Shown here piece by piece: positions 55,701 to 64,000 of a DNA stretch of 64,000 nt. The notes under the pieces are model-generated. The model saw nothing but the letters and a program-made list of their open reading frames with translations. It had not been told where the DNA came from and searched no databases. Source of the stretch: Closterium sp. Naga37s-1 (taxonomy: Eukaryota; Streptophyta; Zygnematophyceae; Desmidiales; Closteriaceae). The stretch is from contig CANJKZ010000013.1 of the NCBI GenBank assembly GCA_947471745.1, positions 248,001-312,000 on the forward strand. Direction: 5' to 3'. Position 1 is the stretch's first letter. Each line of letters begins with the position of its first letter. The position numbers were made by a program, and so were the translations under genes.

Positions 55701-58700
55701 TCTCAAAACGCGCCCCTCTCCTCTCCAACCCTCCCTCCTTTCCCCCTTCTCCCCTCCCCCATTCTCCCCCCTTCCCCCCACCTTCACCCCCCCTCCCCCG
55801 CTCCCTCACTCAATATAACAGCTCTCAGCAGTGCTGGCGGACGTGGGGTTGAACATCCGTGAGGCGCATGTCTTCTCCACCTCTGATGGGCTCTCCCTCG
55901 ACGTCTTTGTGGTTGACGGCTGGCCCTCTGAGGTGTGTACATGCGTGTGATGATGTGCGATGATGCGTGTGTGCTCGTGTGTGTGTCTTCTCATTCGCCA
56001 CCTCTGATGGGCTCTCCCTCGACGTCTTTGTTGTTGACGGCTGGCCCTCCGAGGTGCGTGTGTGTGCCTGTGCATGTGCATGTGCCTCTACACGTGTGCT
56101 CATCATGTGTGCATGTGCCCCTACATGTGTGCTCATCATGTGTGCATGTGCCCCTACATGTGTGCTCATCATGTGTGTAACCTCCTCTCATTCTCCACCT
56201 CCGATGGGCTCTCCCTCGACATCTCTGTTGTCGACGGCTGGCCCTCCGAGGTGCGTGTTTGATGTGTGTGACCTCTAATTTGCCTACCTCTTCCATTTGC
56301 CACCTCCTCTCCACTCTTTCAGCACCATCCTCCACACCCTCTCCAACCTTTTCCTTCCGCCTTCTTCCACTCTTCATCACGACCCTTTCCTCCATGCTTT
56401 CTCCCCAACCTTGATGCCCTCCAACCCTTTATGGTACCCACATTCCTCTATGTCTTCACCCTGCTTCATTTCTCCCCTCCCTCTTCCCATGCGTACTGGG
56501 CGGCAGGATGTGGTGGAGATGCGGGCGGCACTCATGCGAGCAGCACAGGTGAGCAGTCACATCACAGCACAGCACACCAGCGTGCTGCACTGCACCGCAC
56601 AGCACCGCATCGCACTGCACGGCAGTGCAGCACAGCATGCACTTGCGACCTGTGGCGAGCATGGGTGGTTTGTCATTCCGCAGAGTCGCCGAGTTTTTGA
56701 GACGTCGCAAAGTCCTTCACTCTGCGCATCAACCTCTGGTGCACTTCACTTGTGCAATCAGTAGCTTGCACCATCACTATCACCTGTCTCATATTCCCCC
56801 CCTGCCTCGCCCTTCCTTCCCTTACATTCGTTTTTTGCCGCCCCTCCTCTCCCTTCCATCAGCAAGCGGGGGAAAATGGTGCGCAGTCAACCCTTCCAGA
56901 AGCATCCGGCCAATCGAACCCCGCCATGTCAGAATCCACAGGAGTGCCCATGTCCACGTCAGTAGCCACAGCAGCAGCAGCAGGACACGTGGCAGCCTCC
57001 AGTTTGTCCGGGGCGGACTCGCGTGTGCACATCCCATCGGACGGGCGGGATGACTGGGAGATTGACAACGACCAGCTGAAGCTGCAGCATAAGATCGCCT
57101 CGGGGTCGTTTGGAGACCTGTGAGTGAATTTGGGGTGCTGTGGCCAGTGTATCACTTTCAATTCAGATAGAGAGGCGGGATGACTGGGAGATTGACAATG
57201 ACCAGCTGAAGCTGCAGCATAAGATTGCCTCGGGGTCGTTTGGAGACCTGTGAGTGACCTAAATAGTGTGCCTATTTTGTTTCTGTACAGACAGGGATGC
57301 CTGATATGTTTCTGCATATCTCTCCGTGGGTCTCTTTACGTGGTTTTCTGCCTGCGCCTGTCTATTCCCTTCCCCGCAGCTACCGTGGCACGTGCGTGCT
57401 GTGGACAGGACGTGGCAATAAAGATGCGTTTGTATGTGCATACCAGTCCTTCAATTCCTTACGTGTCTGCCTGCCCATGTGTATCCCCCCTCCCCACAGA
57501 TACCGAGGCACATACTGTGGGCAGGACGTGGCAATAAAGATGCGTTTGTATGTGCATACCAGTCCTTCAATTCCTTACGTGTCTGCCTGCCCATGTGTAT
57601 CCCCCCTCCCCACAGCTACCGAGGCACATACTGTGGGCAGGACGTGGCAATCAAGATTCTCAAGGCCGAGCGGCTTAACGACTCGTTGCAGCAGGAGTTC
57701 GCCCAGGAGGTGTTCATCATGCGGTGCGTGGGATTTATCAGAGTAAGACAGGTGGGCTGCAGGTGAGTGGGGAGAGCGAGGGTGAGTGGGGAGAGGGAGG
57801 GTGAGTGGGGAGAGGGAGGGTGAGTGGGGAGAGGGAGGGTGAGTGGGGAGAGGGAGGGTGAGTGGGGAGAGGGAGGGCGAGTGGGGAGAGGGAGGGCGAG
57901 TGGGGAGAGGGAGGGCGAGTGGGGAGAGGGAGGGCGAGTGGGGAGAGGGAGGGCGAGTGGGGAGAGGGAGGGCGAGTGGGGAGAGGGAGGGCGAGTGGGG
58001 AGAGGGAGGGTGAGTGGGGAGAGGGAGGGCGAGTGGGGAGAGAGAGGGTCAGTTGAGATAGGGAAGGACAATGGGTAGAGGGAGGGTCAATGGGGAGACT
58101 TGGGGGGTAGTTTGAAGAATGTGGGCAATGTTCGTTCTGCACAGGACTTTGATTTGATCAGGAGGTATGCAGCATGCGTGCGGTAAGTGGGGGAAGAAGG
58201 CTTACTTTTTGCATTACCGGCTTTGCATTGTTGCACTGAAACTTTGCTTATTGCTCTCTCTTCTCTACCTCGTTTCCCCCTCCGTGCAGGAAGGTGCGGC
58301 ACAAAAACGTGGTTCAATCTATTGGAGCCTGCACCAAGCCCCCTAACATCTTTATTGAGTTGACTCAAAAATCGGTTGTGTCTCTCTACCTCTTCCCCCC
58401 CCTCCTCCATGCAGGAAGGTGCGGCACAAGAACGTGGTTCAATTTATTGGGGCCTGCACAAAGCCCCCAAACCTCTCCATTGTCACCGGTGAGCTGCTTG
58501 CTCCTTGCTGCTGGCGAAGACCAGACAAGGTTTATGAAACGTATGTGTGTGGCAGGCAACACGCACACTACCTGCTCAGCTTTTATTGTGTTTTGTTTAA
58601 CCCCTTGCCCCCACTTCCCTGTGCTCTGACCCGATGCCTCCCTGGCTCTATGCCCCCAATGCTCCCTTGACTGTGTGACCGCTTGCCCACCATGCTCCAC

Positions 58701-61489
58701 AACCCCCATGCAGAGTTCATGGTGGGGGGCAGTGTGTACGACTATCTACACAAGCACCGCGGCAGCATGAAGCTGCCCATGGTGCTGCGTGTGGGCATGG
58801 ACGTGGCCAAGGGAATGGACTTTCTGCACAAGAACAACATCATTCACCGCGATCTGAAGGCTGCTAACTTGTTGATGGATGAGAACGATGTGAGTGACAG
58901 ACAGGTTGTGTTGTATGCTGTGCGGTACGGTGCAATGCGGTGCTGTGCGGTGTGCGCTTGTTTTGGGGTGCATGAGTGGGTGCTGCGTGTGGGCATGGAC
59001 GTGGCCAAGGGAATTGACTTTCTCCACAAGAACAACATCTGCACCGCGACCTTACAGCGGCTAATTTGTTGATGGACGAGACGAGAACGATGTGAGTGAA
59101 AGGTTGTGCTGTGTGCTGTGTTGCGAGGTATGGAGCTCTGTGCCGCATGTGCTTGTGTCCTGTGCATGAGTTGGTGCTGCGCATGGAAATGGACTAGGCA
59201 CAAGGAAATCACCACACAGTGCATAAAACCCAAAACACCTGCACGGCCCCACACAAGTGCTTGTTTTTTGTTTTTTTCTGTGCCCGAGTCTGCAGGTGGT
59301 GAAGGTGGCGGATTTTGGAGTGGCACGAGTGAAGGCCAACAGTGGCGTCATGACAGCAGAGACTGGCACCTACCGCTGGATGGCACCTGAGGTAACACCT
59401 GAATGGCACCTTATGTGACAACTGATGGGCGCCTGAGGTAATAACACCTGGATGGCACCTGAGGTAACACCTGGATGGCACCCTAGGTACCTCATTCAAA
59501 CTCGACCTTTTGTTAGTTTCGATAGAGCACCGCCGCACTACGAGCACAATGCAAACACATGCGGCTTCCCTCTCTTCCCCCCCTCACTGCGCACCAGGTG
59601 ATTGAGCACCGGGCGTATGACCACAAGGAAAACACGTGCCACCTCCCACTCCCCACCCCTCACCCTCCCACGCCTTGCACCAGGTGATTGAGCACCGGGC
59701 ATACGACCACAAGGCAGACATATTCAGCTTCGGCATCACCATGTGGGAGATGCTCACCGGCAAGGTGAGAGCACGGAAGGAGTTGGTGAGGCAGGGTGTT
59801 GGTGGGAGGGTGGTTGGGGAGATTCGATGATGCTGTTATGGAATGTGGGGGGGGTTGCGAGGTGGTGACATGGAATGTGAAGGGGGAGAAGGGATGGACA
59901 TATATCGCCATGGAGAATGAGGCTTTCATTGTATAGCAGCCTATATCTATCGTTTTACAGCCCCTTATTGTTTTCCAAGCATGTCCCCGCTCACTTCTTA
60001 AAACGGTATTATTCATCTACTGCTCCTCCAAATCATCTACCCTCCCTTTTCCCCGCCCCGCTTCTCCCTGCTTCTCTCCCTCCCCCTGTTTCTTAACCCA
60101 CGTGCACCTTTCCACCCCTCCGCACCCTTCCCACCCCCCTTTCTCTCAGCTGCCTTATCCAGACCTCACACCCTTGCAGGCAGCAGTCAGCGTCGTTCAA
60201 CGAGTAAGTCCCCGCCCCCCTCCATCCATCCACTGCCATCACCATCCATCCCTCCCGTCACTCCCGCCTTTCTACTCTACCCCCTTGCTTCCCTAGTCCC
60301 AGCATGGTTTCATGCCTGTCTCGGGGCCTGTATGCACCTCCCCATTCCCGGTCTCTGTCTCAGAACCTGTCAGGCCTTGCTCCCGTGCCTCCCCATCACC
60401 CCAAGACCCCCTGCCTCTCCTCCCTGCCTCCCCTCTCTCTGTTACTGCTCACTTCACTCCCCCTTCCCACCTCCCAGGGCCTGCGCCCACCCATCCCCAA
60501 GGGCACGCACCCACAACCCTACAGCCTGCCTCATTCATGCTTCGTCTGTTTCCCTCCACTGCCTGCTCTTCTCTCGCTCAGGGCCTCACTCACCACTCAC
60601 TTCACTCCCTCTCGCCCCCTCCCAGGGCCTGTGCCCGTCCCAAGGGCACGCACCCACAACCCTACAGCCTGCCTCACCCATGCTTCGTCTGTTTCCCTCC
60701 TCTGCTCACTCTTCTCTCGCTCAGGGCCTCACTCACCACTCACTTCACTCCCCCTTCCCCTCTCCCAGGGCCTGCGCCCGCCCATCCCCAAGGGCACGCA
60801 CCCACAACCCTACAGCCTGCCTCATTCATGCTTCGTCTGTTTCCCTCCTCTGCTCACTCTTCTCTCGCTCAGGGCCTCACTCACCACTCATTTCACTCCC
60901 TCTCGCCCCCTCCCAGGGCCTGCGCCCGCCCATCCCCAAGGGCACACACCCGCGGCTGGCAGATCTCTTTGAGCGCTGCTGGGCCACCCACCCAGTTGAT
61001 CGCCTCGACTCCCCTCTCCTCCCTGACTCACTCCCTCTCCTCACCGCCCTCCTCCCTCCTTCCCCACTCCCCCCTCCCAGGGCCTGCGCCCGCCCATCCC
61101 CAAGGGCACACACCCGCGGCTGGCAGATCTCTTTGAGCGTTGCTGGGCCACCAACCCTGTCGACCGACCTGAGTTCTCAGAGATCATCAAAGTCATTTCC
61201 GAGATTGCACAGGAGGTGGGATGAAAAAATAGTTACAAAAAATATGTCCGATATGCATCGTGGCATGGTTGGCACAGGTTTTGTGAAGCTGGCCCTGCGC
61301 TCTCCTCACTTCCCATGTTTGCTCTGATTGGTTATTGCTCGTTTTCTACCCTCCTCACACCTGATGACATTTTTTTCCCCTCGTGGTGCACGTCAGTTGG
61401 AGGAGGATGGAGAGGCCGACCAACAGAGACGGGAGAAGCGCGGAGGGTTCTTTGCTTCGTTCAAGAGAGCAGGGTCAGGGCCTAGGTGA
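52716..61489 (+). CDS. ACT-domain serine/threonine/tyrosine kinase, STY8/17/46-like (Raf-like)
   Basis: Exons include 52716-52921, 53519-53634, 54378-54469, about 54645, 54863-55018, 55332-55401, 55822-55932, 56507-56548, 56863-57119, 57616-57723, 58415-58488, 58714-58889, 59296-59391, 59684-59764, 60150-60203, 61081-61215, 61397-61489 (TGA). N-terminal family block: [39 protein letters not shown] domain: [37 protein letters not shown]. Kinase: [63 protein letters not shown]. The end is basic ([17 protein letters not shown]). In Arabidopsis these kinases phosphorylate plastid transit peptides. The fourth exon and its donor are uncertain. Many exons have extra intronic copies. Confidence 0.92.
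54236..54425 (+). repeat. STY exon 3 duplicated around a TCGA-core palindrome
   Basis: TTTCTCACCCTGTCTGTC, acceptor, and T-SALL/P-GADGA are present at 54249-54322 and 54346-54412. The junction is TTGTGAGTCGACTCAAAACA (54326-54345). Confidence 0.92.
55625..55870 (+). repeat. STY ACT-domain exon start duplicated around an ACGT-type palindrome
   Basis: [12 protein letters not shown] at 55648-55690 (truncated) and [12 protein letters not shown] in the full exon from 55822. GTTTGAGGTGTCTCAAAACG (55691-55710) directly abuts the truncated copy. Confidence 0.9.
55870..56255 (+). repeat. Three copies of the ACT exon 3' end plus a 34-bp minisatellite
   Basis: [20 protein letters not shown] with donor ends at 55932, 56054 and 56250 (the last is [11 protein letters not shown]). 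Between the last two, CATGTGTGCTCATCATGTGT-type units repeat about three times (56090-56180). Confidence 0.9.
56694..56713. repeat. Degraded palindrome, ACGT core
   Basis: TTTTTGAGACGTCGCAAAGT, two mismatches from perfect, in the intron before the Ser/Ala-rich linker exon. Confidence 0.65.
57055..57250 (+). repeat. Duplicated end of the glycine-loop exon
   Basis: [20 protein letters not shown] with donor ends at 57119 (real) and again at 57249, almost identical. Only the first is attached to the linker exon. Confidence 0.9.
57371..57723 (+). repeat. Three copies of the VAIK exon start
   Basis: Acceptor plus [13 protein letters not shown] occurs at 57378-57425 (diverged), 57499-57540, and in the complete exon 57616-57723. 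The intervening intron (CGTTTGTATGTGCATACCAG) is also repeated, so the unit is about 120 bp. Confidence 0.9.
57763..58050 (+). repeat. 19-bp intronic minisatellite made of donor-like units
   Basis: About 15 units of GTGAGTGGGGAGAGGGAGG, later GCGAGTGG. GTGAGT is a consensus 5' splice site, so the array is a run of potential donors 40-325 bp after the real donor at 57724. Confidence 0.95.
58270..58490 (+). repeat. Duplicated STY exon (KVRHKNVVQ) around a palindrome
   Basis: Acceptor plus [19 protein letters not shown] at 58291-58350 (no donor) and the complete exon 58415-58488. Junction palindrome TTGAGTTGACTCAA at 58355-58368. The preceding CTCTCTACCTC tract is duplicated too. Confidence 0.92.
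58775..59200 (+). repeat. Second, broken copy of the catalytic-loop exon
   Basis: [20 protein letters not shown] at 58980-59040 repeats the [10 protein letters not shown] exon (58714-58889), but one or more bases are lost before CACCGCGAC, breaking the frame. A third scrap lies near 59165-59195. Confidence 0.85.
59360..59490 (+). repeat. Tandem copies of the APE donor (TGGATGGCACCTGAG|GTAACACC)
   Basis: After the real donor (59392) the 20-25-bp splice-junction block recurs near 59400, 59430, 59450 and 59470 with small changes. Confidence 0.8.
59590..59764 (+). repeat. Duplicated start of the [10 protein letters not shown] exon
   Basis: Acceptor plus [10 protein letters not shown] at 59599-59629 (then diverges) and the complete exon 59684-59764. 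Confidence 0.88.
60470..61215 (+). repeat. Five copies of the penultimate STY exon start
   Basis: CCTCCCAG acceptor plus [12 protein letters not shown] occurs near 60478, 60628, 60771, 60918 and 61081. The first three turn into a common CA-rich intron (ACAACCCTACAGCCTGCCTC); the fourth reaches [16 protein letters not shown]; only the fifth is complete with donor at 61216. Confidence 0.9.
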
Positions 61490-62350
61490 TATGGAAGATT
61501 GTGTGAAGCTGCTACCTCCTGAACAGCAAAATAATAACATATTTGCAATGGAAGCAAAGGTGGAGGATGAAATTCATACGGTAATGTTCCTGTATTGTTT
61601 GAGAGTTAAACTTGTATCAATGGCAAAGATACACCTCAACTTTATATGTTATATTATTTATCCACGCAACCCAATCGGTGCACCATTCATTATTCCATGC
61701 AAGCGGCTTTGTTCAATGAATTAACAGAAATCGCTGAATGGTGACTCGTGGATGCTACTGTACTGCTTCAAGATCGAGGGGACGAATGCAGACACTCAAC
61801 ATTGTGAAACTTGTGTTGCTCTTGACGTTCGCACAGCACCATGCCAGCAGACACCCATGTCAGCAAGTCTCGGGTGGAATGGAACGCAACCTCTCAATTG
61901 TCAGCACGGAAACTGGAATTCCTCGCGGTTCGGGGTCCCGTTTCGCGTTGAATGGCAACTCCAGCATAGCAGGCCCGGCAGCAAACTGAGCAGCGCGGCA
62001 ATCTCAAGAGTCGGGTAACCCGAGGGAACTTTGGGACTATGCTTCCTGCCTCGAGAACTCCGCCGTCCGTTTCAGGGAAAAGCTGGAGGCCCGAACCGCC
62101 AGGGAGTGCTCTCTCAAGGCCTTGAAATTGGACTGCCTCGTTTTCACCCGCTCAGATTGCCATATTGCATTCGATTGAGGATTCCCCCTAGCCCTTGGAG
62201 TTTTGTTTGTCACTCCAACCAACCCGGCGAATACAAAACTGAACCTTAGATTTCGCAGATACTGATTACGGATTTTGTATCAGTTCGCGTAATATTCTCT
62301 TAGTGCGGAACTTATTTAGACTAATTTATTACCAACGGACCGCCGTAGTC
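61490..62350. other. Intergenic, nothing recognised
   Basis: 3' flank of the STY-like kinase and promoter/5' UTR of the ETHE1-like gene. No coding-biased ORF, no RNA gene. Confidence 0.55.
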
Positions 62351-64000
62351 ATGGGTATGGCTGCGCAGTCACTTCCGCCTCGGCTTCTGTTCCGTCAGCT
62401 GTTCGAAAAAGAATCCAGCACCTACACCTTCCTGTTAGCCGACGAAACTGCACCAAAACGACCCGGCGTGGTAAGCACAACCTCCATGTCAGAGATATGG
62501 CTTCTTGAAGCAGCATAACGCAGACGTGACCATCGCACCTGTGTTTTTTACCACAATTTTTTATCGTAAATAACTCTGGATGTGCGCATCCTTTACCGTT
62601 TATCCGCAATGTTGTCAGCTGATTGATCCCGTTGACTTGACCGTTGATCGCGACGTGCGGCTAGCAGAGGAGCTCGGAGTAACTCTTCGTTTCGCCCTCA
62701 ATACGCACGCACACGCAGACCACATCACTGGAACTGGCCTGCTCAAGGTACCTCAGCCTATTTCACCAACAGACTCCTTAAGTCTTTGTTCTTAGTAAGT
62801 TTCTGGAATCTGTCAAAAGTGTCGATGTAGTATAGTGGTGAGACCGGGGTTCGATTCCCGGCACCGGTATGGACTGTTTTGGGCTTCTGTGGGGCAATCC
62901 ATTGCATTTCACACAGTATTTTTTGCAGATTCCCTCAAACTGCATGCATACCACATGATTGTCCGTCGGAATAGCTCGCCGTTCCATATTATTGCCTCCT
63001 GACTGTCTTCACCTGTTTTCCCACCACCACACCAACCCAACCTGCCCCTATCCCTCCCCATCCCGGTCGCAGAAACGGGTACCTGGCATCAAATCCGTCA
63101 TATCCTCTGCTAGTGGCGCTCGAGCTGACGTGTTGGTGGGCCACGGTGACGTCATTCCCTTTGGCAGATTTGGCCTCCAGGTGAAAATAGTAGCAAACAC
63201 TTTATGTACAATGCGTTCGGCCAAGGCTCCTGGCTGTTCTTACATGCTAGTCCATTTTTGTGTGGAATCTGGAAATCCAAACGTTTGACAAACCTGTCTA
63301 ATTTCCGACCCTGACTTGCAGGTCCGGTCTACTCCAGGCCACACGAATGGGTGTGTAACGTATGTGCTGGTGGAGCGCTCGGGGACTGCTGCGCCGCTTG
63401 CAACAGCGCTAGAGAGTTTCTCTGAAGGGACCGTGTGGAGGGCAAGCGATGTGATCTTGGATGGGCTGGGAAGCGCTGGGTTTTCCTTTGACATGCTTAC
63501 AACGAGGATGGCGTTCACTGGAGATACATTGCTCATAAGAGGATGTGGACGGACGGACTTCCAGGTGTGCTTTTCATTAAAAAACTCAGGCTTTTTATGC
63601 TATCCCTCAGTATCTGTCATCCTTGTTAATTTCTCCTCCAATGCGTTCCTGTTCAGGAAGGAGATGCTGCTCAGCTGTACCGTTCAGTGCACAGTCAGGT
63701 GAGCTGGAAACCATCTGTAATTTGGATGCAAATTATGGTTATATGAGCAGGATAAACATGATGTCACCCCCCTTTTTGTCACTACAGATATTGTCACTTC
63801 CACCGGACACACTCCTGTACCCTGCACACGACTACCAAGGCCGAACTGTAAGACCCAGTCAGTTTTTCCTGTTATCCACCAATGCAACCGCACCTCAGAA
63901 AATGCCATGTTAGGTTCCCAGAGAATAGCAATGCTAATGCTGACGTGGCTGAATCCCACTGCCTGACTGCAGGTAACATCAGTGGAAGAGGAGCAAAAGC
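62351..64000 (+). CDS. ETHE1: ETHE1-type persulfide dioxygenase (metallo-beta-lactamase fold), 3' end outside window
   Basis: Oxidises glutathione persulfide to sulfite using mononuclear iron, normally in mitochondria. Exons: 62351-62470, 62619-62747, 63073-63180, 63322-63564, 63657-63698, 63788-63847, 63973 onward. Blocks: [41 protein letters not shown] (HxHxDH metal site), [60 protein letters not shown]. The fourth exon carries an insert of about 35 residues ([20 protein letters not shown] and on) between CVTYV and MAFTGD that is longer than usual for the family. No strong targeting peptide; the start could be either of two in-frame ATGs (62351 or 62357). Confidence 0.93.
62821..62867 (+). 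pseudogene. tRNA-like remnant lacking the anticodon arm (tRNA-Asp-like)
   Basis: GTCGATGTAGTATAGTGGTG matches the 5' acceptor and D-arm of tRNA-Asp (box A). It is followed directly by ACCGGGGTTCGATTCCCGGC, a complete T-arm (box B). The anticodon and variable arms, about 25 nt, are absent. It lies in intron 2 of the ETHE1-like gene, sense orientation. Confidence 0.75.

Noticed and set aside
57763-58050. CRISPR-like regular repeat array
   Set aside because: Units are contiguous without spacers and lie in a eukaryotic intron; a minisatellite.
1-64000. Bacterial contamination or plasmid
   Set aside because: Spliceosomal introns throughout, nuclear-type tRNA without CCA, plant-type gene families with organelle-targeting peptides.

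Overview
The window is nuclear DNA of a green-lineage eukaryote, most likely a streptophyte alga. All large genes are intron-rich with GT-AG splice sites, pyrimidine-rich acceptors and GC-rich codons. The gene set mixes plant-type genes (DREB-like AP2/ERF factor, ACT-domain STY kinase, PHT2-type plastid phosphate transporter, plant-type ABCA transporter) with genes that land plants mostly lack (LCIB-type carbonic anhydrase, DOMON/copper monooxygenase). A zygnematophyte such as Closterium is a guess; the streptophyte-alga call is firmer.

Layout: 1-6759 (+) 3' part of an ABCA transporter with massively duplicated exons; 7775-11105 (-) coiled-coil/poly-Q protein; 13854-14741 (+) unrecognised protein; 15597-20728 (-) DOMON plus Cu type II ascorbate-dependent monooxygenase with a GPI-like tail; 22409-25133 (-) AP2/ERF factor between two direct repeats; 26603-28442 (-) TTC33-like TPR protein; 29306-37144 (+) SPATA20/DUF255 thioredoxin-domain protein with an antisense tRNA-Leu in an intron; 38732-39847 (+) secreted Ala/Thr-rich helical protein; 40845-43991 (-) thylakoid-lumen alpha carbonic anhydrase; 45187-47911 (+) LCIB/LCIC-type theta carbonic anhydrase; 48972-52006 (+) plastid phosphate transporter; 52716-61489 (+) STY8/17/46-like ACT kinase; 62351-end (+) ETHE1 persulfide dioxygenase, cut by the window edge.

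Two things stand out. First, most long genes carry partial direct duplications of exon plus flanking splice site, diverged by a few percent to about 15 percent. The junction between two copies is repeatedly occupied by a short palindrome of the form TTTTGAG-NNNN-CTCAAAA. Its four central bases vary (TCGA, AATT, GCGC, ACGT) yet stay self-complementary. I see about 20 copies in five genes and know no described family that fits. In the coiled-coil gene the palindrome supplies the stop codon.

Second, two carbonic anhydrase genes of algal carbon-concentrating type, a CAH3-like lumenal alpha-CA and an LCIB-like theta-CA, lie head to head about 1.2 kb apart, next to a plastid phosphate transporter. 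This could be a small co-regulated inorganic-carbon locus.

Single-base frame breaks in the monooxygenase and AP2 genes inside otherwise well-conserved reading frames suggest either residual assembly indels or recent pseudogenisation. Exon boundaries are hand-called from splice motifs and homology and may be off by a few bases where the acceptor is weak.
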